NCBI RefSeq assembly: GCF_017809215.1
Contig: NZ_CP065424.1
Coordinates: forward strand, 4,614,001-4,678,000
Source: Heyndrickxia oleronia
GTDB taxonomy: Bacteria > Bacillota > Bacilli > Bacillales > Bacillaceae_C
Reading direction: 5' to 3'
Length of the DNA stretch: 64,000 nucleotides
Below the pieces are notes generated by a model. The model saw only the letters and a program-made list of their open reading frames with translations, searched no databases and was not told where the DNA came from. Both the position numbers and the translations under genes were made by a program. Each line of letters starts with the position of its first letter. The stretch's first letter is position 1. Positions 18,721 through 25,997 of the stretch are shown piece by piece.

Positions 18721-18812
18721 CTGCCCTAAGACGCTTGTATTCCTCTTCTATGCAACCGAGTAGTAAGTTGTACCCAGTAGCTAGCATCTTGGATGAGTGG
18801 TCTTAGGGACAG
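18721..18812. other. Structured element (possible ncRNA or mobile element end)
   Basis: The arms CTGCCCTAAGAC (18721-18732) and GTCTTAGGGACAG (18800-18812) pair over 12 bp with one bulge and enclose about 67 nt. Inside are two more hairpins: TGCAAC/GTTGTA (18751-18772) and CATC/GATG (18786-18796). Together they form a three-way-junction-like fold. No class was recognised. Confidence 0.35.
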
Positions 18813-18947
18813 TTTTACCGTCATCTGACGCGCATAAAATTTTTATGAAATTCTTGTACTTGTAAATAAGGTGTTCATGCAATTGGTCCTTGCTCAATAA
18901 AGTATAAGTGCATTTGAACAGTATTACATACATGTGGGAGAAAACAA

Positions 18948-18976
18948 TTATAGTTGTAAATTATGTTTGATACAAT
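18948..18976 (+). promoter_or_regulatory. Candidate promoter for the leader peptide and GNAT gene
   Basis: TACAAT at 18971-18976 is a good -10; the -35 candidate TTATAG, 17 bp upstream, is weak. It lies about 50 bp before the leader peptide frame. Confidence 0.35.
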
Positions 18977-19028
18977 AGTCATGGTATGTTAATGTCGATG
19001 GTAATAACAGTTAAAGGAGGCGTTTGTT

Positions 19029-19085
19029 GTGAGTAATCAAATGTTAGCAAAGGGCGAATTCATTAAGGGGAACTCGCATAGCTAG
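19029..19085 (+). CDS. 18-residue leader peptide upstream of the acetyltransferase
   Basis: GTG-initiated frame encoding MSNQMLAKGEFIKGNSHS with a near-perfect site AAAGGAGG eight bases upstream. It ends 45 bp before the GNAT start. The strong initiation signal on such a short frame, followed by hairpins that can hide the next ribosome site, is the layout of cat/erm-type leader peptides. Confidence 0.5.
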   Translation: MSNQMLAKGEFIKGNSHS

Positions 19086-19123
19086 CCCTCTAAACTGCGA
19101 AATCCCCCTATTATTGAGAGGGG
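19054..19123 (+). promoter_or_regulatory. Putative translation attenuator of the GNAT gene
   Basis: Hairpin A (19054-19077) pairs GCGAATTC with GAACTCGC inside the leader frame and shows GGGG in its loop. The GNAT ribosome site GAGAGGGG (19116-19123) can be covered by CCCCT at 19105-19109 or by CCCTCT at 19086-19091. The loop GGGG of the leader can instead pair with the CCCCC run. These exclusive pairings would link leader translation to GNAT translation. Confidence 0.45.
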
Positions 19124-19130
19124 TATTGTT

Positions 19131-20054
19131 TTGAGCCAATCATCAACAAAAATTTTCATACGTAATTTCGAAAATGGAGACATGCCTTTGCTTGGCGAGT
19201 TGTACCAATCAGTAACAGCAAAAGAAAATGCAATATTTTGGTGGGTCGGGGACGAAGGTAATTGGAGTAACGTTTATTGTGCATTTGAAGATGGTAAAAT
19301 GGTCGCTAAGGGGCAAGTTAGCATCATTAACGTTGTACCTCCCGGTCGTTCAAAAGAGAACAATCACTCCATATACGTCAATCTTAAGACCATTCCCGAA
19401 AGAGAAAATGATATTACTTTGCTCGACAACGTCTATCATTATCTTTTCATAAGAGCAAAACAATTAAAGGAAACTTTACCTGAAGAATATGGAACTATAC
19501 TTTGTGTTGGTAACGATTCGACAGAAATAGCAAACAATCAGTTTTTTATCCAAAAAGGATTCCTTCATCTGGATAGTTTATATCGCATGAATCGAGATTT
19601 GAATGAACCGATTCCTGAGTTAAAGCTTCAAGAGGACGTTCAATTCTCATACTGGAAGATGGAAACCTCTGACGAAGAAAGAGATTATCTTAATGTAGAA
19701 GCTGAAATTTGGCCTGACACTCCACTAGGACTTAATAGGTTGACTGAATACAAGAATAACAAACTATGGACATCCATGGTCATACGTCAATCAGACGCTA
19801 TTGTCGGCGGACTGATGGCATGGCAAGAAGCAGACCACGGTGTCATAGAGGATGTTTTTGTCCGTGAACCATGGAGAAAACGCGGAATTGCTAAGTATTT
19901 GCTTACACAAGCTTTAAAATATCTCAAATCTCATCAGCTACAAAACGCTAACCTCATGGTATTAACTACAAATAAATCTGCCTTGTCTGTGTACGAATCG
20001 GTAGGGTTCTGCGCGGATAAAGAGGAAATAAGATACTTTACAAAACTGAATTAG
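19131..20054 (+). CDS. Tandem GNAT family N-acetyltransferase
   Basis: A 307-residue protein with two GNAT folds. The C-terminal one is the canonical active copy: VFVREPWRKRGIAKYLLTQAL (about 240-260) contains the R-x-x-G-I/A acetyl-CoA loop, followed by NKSALSVYESVGF. The N-terminal half (about 8-150) keeps the fold pattern but a weaker loop. Start is TTG at 19131 after GAGAGGGG. A leader peptide and competing hairpins upstream suggest induction when ribosomes stall, so the substrate may be an antibiotic; this is inference. A terminator follows the stop. Confidence 0.85.
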   Translation: MSQSSTKIFIRNFENGDMPLLGELYQSVTAKENAIFWWVGDEGNWSNVYCAFEDGKMVAKGQVSIINVVPPGRSKENNHSIYVNLKTIPERENDITLLDNVYHYLFIRAKQLKETLPEEYGTILCVGNDSTEIANNQFFIQKGFLHLDSLYRMNRDLNEPIPELKLQEDVQFSYWKMETSDEERDYLNVEAEIWPDTPLGLNRLTEYKNNKLWTSMVIRQSDAIVGGLMAWQEADHGVIEDVFVREPWRKRGIAKYLLTQALKYLKSHQLQNANLMVLTTNKSALSVYESVGFCADKEEIRYFTKLN

Positions 20055-20061
20055 GCAACAA

Positions 20062-20090
20062 AAAAGAGGGGTTCTCAGCCCCTCTTTACT
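20062..20090 (+). terminator. Terminator hairpin after the GNAT gene
   Basis: AAAGAGGGG / CCCCTCTTT pairs perfectly around TTCTCAG directly after the stop codon. The T-run is short. Confidence 0.7.
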
Positions 20091-20195
20091 ATTTCAATAC
20101 ATCTCCGATTTAATTGTCCTTTCGCACTAACAGTGAGCAGCACTCCACATGACTCGAGAGGATAGAATGAATGTCATTTGAGTATGTCCGTTCTC

Positions 20196-20276
20196 GGAAA
20201 CATATCCACTGAGTTTTTGGCACTATCGGTAGACGGGAACATATCAATGATTTTATAGTTCTAGGAAGCGTATCTG
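20196..20276. repeat. Three degenerate direct repeats, possible IS-end remnant
   Basis: GGAAACATATCCA (20196), GGGAACATATCAA (20235) and GGAAGCGTATCTG (20264) follow each other at 39 and 29 bp. Multiple short terminal repeats are a feature of IS21-like element ends, but no transposase is nearby. This may mark an old insertion at the left edge of the accessory island. Confidence 0.3.
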
Positions 20277-20279
20277 TAG

Positions 20280-20786
20280 CTATTTTTTCAAAGTCGGAAT
20301 CTTAGTACCCTTTACATTCACACCTAAGATTGTAGCCCCCAATACAAGCGCGCCTCCTATGATAGGAACGCCGTACTTAATTATTCCGTTGAGAAATTCT
20401 TTGTTTTCAGTATCCTTTGCTGAAATTCGATCTGCAACAGTTATCATCTGTTCTGTTATTTGCATTCTTTCTTCAGCAGTAATTGTATCCTTTTTTAAGA
20501 GTTCACCAAGGTCATCGAGAATTTTTTTATAGGCCTCAATTGCTTCCTTCTGACTTTCACCATTTTCCTTCATTGCGTTATTGCACATGGCATTTAACTG
20601 TGCAAGCATATTATTTGCTGATTCAGTGTAAGCGGGAAACTGTTCAATAATTTTAATTGCAACATCTTTATCCATATTCGGAATTGCAGAAACGAACTCC
20701 ATGATTTTGTCTTTAGACATATTTCTGAAGCTGTCAATATCTAGTGCTTCCTTAACCTCATTTTCAGTAACCATATACTTTGCCAT
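20280..20786 (-). CDS. Hypothetical protein with one C-terminal membrane segment
   Basis: A 168-residue protein. The first part (about 1-135) is predicted helical and rich in Glu and Lys, with the segments MSKDKIMEFVSAIPNMD and KDVAIKIIEQFPAY. One hydrophobic segment (YGVPIIGGALVLGATILG, about 140-157) lies near the end, followed by a basic tail. The ATG at 20786 has AAGGGG nine bases upstream; an ATG at 20792 is too close to it. It is the last gene of the minus-strand island, 128 bp after the DUF262-DUF1524 gene. I do not recognise the family; a membrane-linked accessory to the defence genes is only a guess. Confidence 0.6.
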   Translation of the reverse strand: MAKYMVTENEVKEALDIDSFRNMSKDKIMEFVSAIPNMDKDVAIKIIEQFPAYTESANNMLAQLNAMCNNAMKENGESQKEAIEAYKKILDDLGELLKKDTITAEERMQITEQMITVADRISAKDTENKEFLNGIIKYGVPIIGGALVLGATILGVNVKGTKIPTLKK

Positions 20787-20802
20787 AAACATTTTCCCCT
20801 TG

Positions 20803-20845
20803 TCTCAAGTATGTTTTTTATTAACCTCATGTACTAAACTTGAGA
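20803..20845. promoter_or_regulatory. Inverted repeat before the small membrane protein gene
   Basis: Perfect 8-bp arms TCTCAAGT and ACTTGAGA with a 27-nt loop, directly upstream of the ribosome site. It could be an operator or an RNA hairpin controlling that gene separately. Confidence 0.3.
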
Positions 20846-20919
20846 ATCCCAATAATTTCCTGTGTTTCAGAAAGCCTCTCGTTTTAGAGGTTCATGCAAT
20901 CATATCCATTTATTTTGTC

Positions 20920-22707
20920 CTACCCTTTATTTTTCAAAATATCAAACATTTCATCTTTATGAATACTTGACTTTTCTTCTGTCCACTTCCCATCACCTAG
21001 TCTTGTCATTTTTTCCATGACTTTTAATTTCAAACTTTGATTGATAATACTCGGATATGAATTGATTTTTCCAGCTGGTGGCAAATTTGAAAACTTAGAG
21101 TTCCCAGAAACCGTTATTAATGCTAGGTTACCGAATCCGTTCAGCTCGTCTTCTTCCCAATATTCTCCTTCGACCGGATGTTGTGGATGGAAATGCTCGA
21201 TGGAACTTCTAAACTGGAATTGCCAATCTTCTTGCATTGGTGATATGATTTCTTTTCCATCATATGAATAGCCATCCCTATAAATTAAATAATCAAGATA
21301 AGAAAATACAATTCGTTCAATTTTAAAACCACTTCTGTTTTGGTAATCGGATTCAACAATCTTCTTCCTACAATAGTTCTCTAACAAGGCAATAATGTTA
21401 GTTCCTTCATCTTCTAACAAGTTAGATAAAACAACCGTAATCCAGTGCATTGTTTTAGGTGTTGTATAAGTAATACGTAAACAAGATTGAAGCGTTCTTA
21501 GTTTCTTATTATCATTACCTTCATCCCCGAGTGTACCAACGTATTTAGGTTTATCACTATTTTTCTTTTTATCACGATATTTTTCTAAACGTTGCAGGGA
21601 CCATTTACCCGTTTCTTTGTAATCCCTAGCAAACTCGCGTTTTAATACATACTTGTCAAATAGCACCCGACACTTCAATAGGTGAAACAAGAAATCTTTG
21701 GCTTTTTCAGGTGTTGACCATGCCCATGATAGATTATTAAGGAAGTGTTTGTCATCAAGGCTTGCATCTTCTTCTCCAAGTTTTCTCATGACAGCATTGA
21801 CTTGTAGTAAGAAGTTTGGAAATGAAATAGTTGATTCAAACCGTTCATTCTCATCTTCCGATTGTGTGATTGTTATATTAAGCATTTTATTATCTCTTAA
21901 GATATCAATCAAAGATTTTTTATCCACTGATTTATCCACTATCGAAATTTTTCTTTTTATCGAATCAAAATCCTTAATAGATTGACATAGACTGCTCCAG
22001 TTCTGAGTAAAGATATTTCTTCGCACATTCACATCAAAATTCATCTGAACATACGAATTCATATCAGAACATTTTTCCCAAATCAGTGCTGCTATATTTT
22101 TGTCATGATCATTTTCAAGTACTTCCAACAACTTAGATTTAGCGATTTCATGAAGTTCCAATTGCTCTCCACGGGTATTCATTATTTCAAAGTAATGGTT
22201 TAAATCAATGTTCTGCGGGACTTGGACCCGGATAAGAAAAACTTGATTCAACTTTTGAACAAAGCTACTTTTATTGATATTTTTATTCTTGAAATAGTTA
22301 TCAATGATTTGAAAACCATACAAGATTTCTGGTGATGATAATTCTTCAATCAAATCTGGATTACTGCTGTCGCTGATATAAGAAAGGGTACGATTTGATT
22401 TTTCACGTGCTTCAAATCGCAATGCTTCCTTCGCAAATGCAAGCCCCAAATACTTCTCAAGAAGATATAAAGTTGTTAATCGCTGCTGCCCATCAATCAC
22501 TTCGTAAACATTGTTATCTGTTTGATTGACAATCAAATTCCCTAAGAAGTAGTTTTTATTAGAATCATCAATAGAACTTTCAATATCCTCAATCAATTGT
22601 TCTATTTGCGTTTCAGTCCAAGCATAATTACGTTGATAAATCGGCACAAGATAATTGATGTTTTCAAAAACATGAGATACCGGTATTATTTTTAAATCAC
22701 TAGTCAT
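20920..22707 (-). CDS. DUF262 and DUF1524 (HNH) domain protein, GmrSD-like
   Basis: A 595-residue protein. The DUF262 part opens with YQRNYAW (24-30) and the nucleotide-handling motif IDGQQRLTTL (71-80), then MNTRGEQLELHEIAKSKLLE (about 165-185). The C-terminal part has the DUF1524 HNH motif: SIEHFHPQ (about 524-531) and NGFGNLALITVSGN. This is the architecture of fused GmrSD-type modification-dependent restriction enzymes and of SspE-like proteins. It starts three bases after the stop of the other DUF262 gene. It likely acts as the DNA-cutting effector of the cluster; the trigger (modified phage DNA) is inferred from the family. Confidence 0.88.
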   Translation of the reverse strand: MTSDLKIIPVSHVFENINYLVPIYQRNYAWTETQIEQLIEDIESSIDDSNKNYFLGNLIVNQTDNNVYEVIDGQQRLTTLYLLEKYLGLAFAKEALRFEAREKSNRTLSYISDSSNPDLIEELSSPEILYGFQIIDNYFKNKNINKSSFVQKLNQVFLIRVQVPQNIDLNHYFEIMNTRGEQLELHEIAKSKLLEVLENDHDKNIAALIWEKCSDMNSYVQMNFDVNVRRNIFTQNWSSLCQSIKDFDSIKRKISIVDKSVDKKSLIDILRDNKMLNITITQSEDENERFESTISFPNFLLQVNAVMRKLGEEDASLDDKHFLNNLSWAWSTPEKAKDFLFHLLKCRVLFDKYVLKREFARDYKETGKWSLQRLEKYRDKKKNSDKPKYVGTLGDEGNDNKKLRTLQSCLRITYTTPKTMHWITVVLSNLLEDEGTNIIALLENYCRKKIVESDYQNRSGFKIERIVFSYLDYLIYRDGYSYDGKEIISPMQEDWQFQFRSSIEHFHPQHPVEGEYWEEDELNGFGNLALITVSGNSKFSNLPPAGKINSYPSIINQSLKLKVMEKMTRLGDGKWTEEKSSIHKDEMFDILKNKG

Positions 22708-22710
22708 CTC

Positions 22711-24009
22711 CTACCACCCATTCCATTCACAAAGCAATTCATACACTGCTTTATATTTTTCTTGATTATTGTCATCAATATCTGGCTGTTTAAGTGCAAG
22801 CAACTTCAATCCTTCTGGATCCTCCATTTCGCTAATTGCGGAAAACATATCAATTCCAAAGTTTGCTCGTTCATGCAGACCCTTTGCATATTTATTGATA
22901 GTCTGCGGATACACCGCAGTCATTGCCAACCGTAATGAATAACTCCATGAATAAAGTTGTTGCATCACAGATTGGGTTAAGCTCTCAAAACCAAACCTAT
23001 CTGCAAAGAATAATAACGAGCATTCATACAACTGCTTAATGTAAATATCACCAGAACGCTTGCTTGGAATTTGATCATGGTCATGAAAGTGACTAATTAG
23101 TTTTTGTATTTTTTCTAATAATTTTCCGTAATGAAGAGTGTAATTAAAGAATCGTTTACCAGCTATCAAGGGCTGTGTCAATTGAAATTGATTTAATAAT
23201 TTTGAGGAAAGCAATTCATTACTACCATTGGTATTAAATTGTTCCACATATAGATTACTTGCTTTCTGATAAATTGCATAATTATAGATATTTGCTCCCT
23301 TAATTCCTTTGAATGAATCTATTTTACTTGAAGAATAACCTAATCCTTCTTTCCCCTTATACCATTGAGTAAGCGGGTACAAATAGATTTTAAATAAATC
23401 TTCTAAATTATCTTGGTTTATGTTTTCCCAGCTATTTATAATTTTAACTTTTTGATTCTCATCTTCACTATTCATTTCTCGCAAATGGTATGATTTCAAC
23501 AAATCATGAGGTTTTAACTCTTTGCCACGGGAATTTTGTGAATCAAAGAACTGAAAAGCTTCTTGCTCGCTATCTGTGACAATTTGAACTGCACTACAAT
23601 GTTCGAGTAGATATTCTTTATATTTGCTTTGCACATCTTCCGAAAGTTCATTTATTCGCTTAGATAAAATACTAAAATTAGTCACTATTGCATCATTAGA
23701 CAGCTGATTATACTTTTCCCGTAACAGCCCCTGATCCTCATAACCTAAACAGTATAGAAGAATCGAAAGGGTTGTAAGTCGTTGTTGGCCATCCACAACG
23801 TTGTATCTTCCATTGTCCTTATGTAAAATTACAGAGCCAATCCTATATTCTTGTACACCTTCTTGATAAGCGTTAAAAGTATCAAGAAAAAGCGTATTTG
23901 TAGATTTCACACCCCAACTATATGGACGTTGATATGATGGTAAAGCTAACTTCATTTTAAGTAATTCACGAATCTTTTTTATTTTTAATTCATCTTGAAG
24001 TAGAGCCAT
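22711..24009 (-). CDS. DUF262 domain protein without nuclease domain
   Basis: A 432-residue protein with the DUF262 signatures YQRPYSW (26-32), VVDGQQRLTTL (71-81) and SRGKELKPHDLLKSYHLRE (about 170-188). The C-terminal half is helical and shows no DUF1524 HNH motif, so it may work as a sensing or NTPase partner of the next protein. The ATG at 24009 has GGGGGAG at eight bases. A TTG at 24036, overlapping the nuclease gene stop, is an alternative start. It is co-transcribed with the PD-(D/E)XK gene upstream and the DUF262-DUF1524 gene downstream. Confidence 0.85.
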   Translation of the reverse strand: MALLQDELKIKKIRELLKMKLALPSYQRPYSWGVKSTNTLFLDTFNAYQEGVQEYRIGSVILHKDNGRYNVVDGQQRLTTLSILLYCLGYEDQGLLREKYNQLSNDAIVTNFSILSKRINELSEDVQSKYKEYLLEHCSAVQIVTDSEQEAFQFFDSQNSRGKELKPHDLLKSYHLREMNSEDENQKVKIINSWENINQDNLEDLFKIYLYPLTQWYKGKEGLGYSSSKIDSFKGIKGANIYNYAIYQKASNLYVEQFNTNGSNELLSSKLLNQFQLTQPLIAGKRFFNYTLHYGKLLEKIQKLISHFHDHDQIPSKRSGDIYIKQLYECSLLFFADRFGFESLTQSVMQQLYSWSYSLRLAMTAVYPQTINKYAKGLHERANFGIDMFSAISEMEDPEGLKLLALKQPDIDDNNQEKYKAVYELLCEWNGW

Positions 24010-24032
24010 CCTTAAATCTCCCCCTAACCACT

Positions 24033-24626
24033 TCAAATCTCGATTATGTAATATTTTCGACCCTCGCTTAAGTCTTGCCAGCTAAAATCATATCTGCCTG
24101 ATAAGGTAATATAATCTTTGTTTTTCCCTACACCGGTAGGTTTAAAAATACTTCCGTAAACAGAATACTCTTCTCTAAAAAATTTATAAATGCCTTCGTT
24201 ATTGCGCCCTTCGTAGAAAGGCCTGTCTGAAACAAAGGCAATAGCAACCGTTTTAGTAAATCCTCTACTTCTAAGTTCTTCCATGAATTTAATATCCTTC
24301 ACGAATGAATACATCTGCTCTGGATACTGGCCATTTAATGGACACTTTAGTTCAATAGCATACCTTTCAGATTTTTCTTCATTAAATATAGTAATATCAA
24401 TTTCCTTTTTAATGGTTTTGGTGTCTGTTGTGAAGTATGACACATTCCTTTCAAATTGAATCCGATACCCTGAAATTCTTTCACGCAGGAATATCCCTAG
24501 CTCATGCTGAAGGCTAAATTCATTATAAATTTCAACTGCATTAACCTGTACGTACAGGAAAAAGTCCTCTACCAATTCCCTTAAATCAAGCAAATCATTC
24601 ACCTCTGCCACATTTATAGAAGTCAC
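24033..24626 (-). CDS. PD-(D/E)XK nuclease-like protein
   Basis: A 197-residue protein. The active-site pattern of the PD-(D/E)XK fold is visible: E42 in an N-terminal helix, D77 in KKEIDITIF, and E92-L-K94 in YAIELKCP, followed by a helix with Gln (PEQMYSFVKDI). I read it as a DNA endonuclease or a DNA-end-binding protein. It is the first of three tightly packed genes, with the two DUF262 genes after it. A Shine-Dalgarno sequence is not obvious, so the start (ATG at 24626) is less certain. Confidence 0.7.
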   Translation of the reverse strand: MTSINVAEVNDLLDLRELVEDFFLYVQVNAVEIYNEFSLQHELGIFLRERISGYRIQFERNVSYFTTDTKTIKKEIDITIFNEEKSERYAIELKCPLNGQYPEQMYSFVKDIKFMEELRSRGFTKTVAIAFVSDRPFYEGRNNEGIYKFFREEYSVYGSIFKPTGVGKNKDYITLSGRYDFSWQDLSEGRKYYIIEI

Positions 24627-24677
24627 ATTTCTTCACTGCCATTCAAAAATCTTTGAACTGTTACTATTAATCTTTTT

Positions 24678-25883
24678 TCATAAAAAATATTTACTCGTCG
24701 TTTTTATGTTGAATAATTCTTCTTTGTCTTTTTCTGTTAACAAATCATCCAGATGTTTACTAGAATCCTGAATCCAATTAGCCTTATCCATAGCCCATTC
24801 ATATTCATCTGTTGTTTCATCCAGCTCGGCAGAAATGTATTCCTTTATTAGTTTCGAGTAAAAATAGTTTATCGAGTTAATCAACAAATCCTCAGTTTTT
24901 TTACGCTCTTTTTCTCTCCGTTCTCTAAGTAATTCCCTCTCCCGTTCTTCTATCAATCTTTTTTCTTCCTCTAGGATATGCGCCTTTTCTTCTTCATCCA
25001 TAATTGGCGGAAGCGAAAATATGTATAAGAACACCTTTCTTAATAAATCTTCAGTTGTCATAGTTTGCGTTTGTTTTATTAATTTTTCATGCTTGCCCCA
25101 TTTACGCCAATACAACTTATAACCTACTTCAACATTTATTTTCCCTATTGTTTCATATTTAAATGTGTTGTAACGTGAATAGTCTTTATCCTCTGGGGAT
25201 AATGTGACTTTTTTACAAGGAAGTCTAAATTTCAAACTGAATGTATACTTTTTATACAATACTTGTGTTTCATCATATTTACTAACGATTTTTGCTCCAG
25301 CCATTTCAAGCGCTTTAAATAAGCTATCAATGAAAGGTAAAACTTCTGGAATGATCTCACCCGAAGCAGAATTAATTCTTAATTTATCCTCTCTATATGA
25401 TTGCGTTTTTCTACGGTATCCCACTATTTCTTTATGGGGTTTATTGGATAAAGTCTTATTAACCTTTAATGCGTTGTATATTTTAGTTAATTTTTCTTGG
25501 TCAGATTCTAGGTCAGGAAAATAGGACGGTTTTTCCCTTTCTATCTTCTTTGTAGGTGAAGCGACGCTCTTTTCTGTAGGAGGGCTACTGGACTTTTCTT
25601 TATTTACTGCAACTGTTATTTTTTTAGGTACCTTTGCAATTTGTTTTTTAGCTGTTTCAATGACAACTATTCGGTTATCATTTGGATTTGGTAGTGGTGG
25701 TTGGACTGGCTTCTCATTCCCCATATGTAAACTGCTCCAATAAGATGCTGTAGGTAATGGAATATCATTGCTAGTACATGTATTTTTCAATTTATTATAG
25801 GGTACATTTAACTCTTTAGCTGTTTTAGTGGTACCAATAGTCCATAGCTTTTCATATAAATCTTTTCTCGAGATTGATAGCAT
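24678..25883 (-). CDS. Accessory-island protein with N-terminal HTH-like domain
   Basis: A 401-residue protein. The first 55 residues (ISRKDLYEKLWTIGTTKTAKEL then NVPYNKLKNTC, PLPTASYWSSL) match a DNA-binding-like module I recall from many integrative elements. A charged linker (about 70-140) follows, then a mixed domain and a strongly charged coiled coil (about 305-345). No catalytic motif was seen. The ATG at 25883 has GAGAGGG upstream. It lies 51 bp before the nuclease gene on the same strand and could be the operon's first gene. Function unknown. Confidence 0.6.
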   Translation of the reverse strand: MLSISRKDLYEKLWTIGTTKTAKELNVPYNKLKNTCTSNDIPLPTASYWSSLHMGNEKPVQPPLPNPNDNRIVVIETAKKQIAKVPKKITVAVNKEKSSSPPTEKSVASPTKKIEREKPSYFPDLESDQEKLTKIYNALKVNKTLSNKPHKEIVGYRRKTQSYREDKLRINSASGEIIPEVLPFIDSLFKALEMAGAKIVSKYDETQVLYKKYTFSLKFRLPCKKVTLSPEDKDYSRYNTFKYETIGKINVEVGYKLYWRKWGKHEKLIKQTQTMTTEDLLRKVFLYIFSLPPIMDEEEKAHILEEEKRLIEERERELLRERREKERKKTEDLLINSINYFYSKLIKEYISAELDETTDEYEWAMDKANWIQDSSKHLDDLLTEKDKEELFNIKTTSKYFL

Positions 25884-25954
25884 GATTTTCCCTCTCTTTA
25901 TCCTTTGCTTCATTTTATATCTACAAAAGTTTTCGGTCAATTTGATACTCAAAT

Positions 25955-25982
25955 AAGCCCATGTATGCATTAACATGGGCTT
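25955..25982. terminator. Perfect hairpin between the recombinase cluster and the island
   Basis: AAGCCCATGT / ACATGGGCTT is a perfect 10-bp stem with an 8-nt loop, 16 bp after the stop of the last recombinase gene. It lacks a long T-run. It is probably a transcription terminator; a role as an attachment-site element is also possible. Confidence 0.4.
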
Positions 25983-25997
25983 GGGTAGATTTATATT

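Noticed and set aside
20196..20276. CRISPR or iteron array
   Set aside because: Only three degenerate copies with unequal spacing; an IS-end remnant is more likely.
25884..25997. Left attachment site of the prophage
   Set aside because: I compared this stretch with 62452-62765 and found no convincing shared word; the boundary stays undefined.
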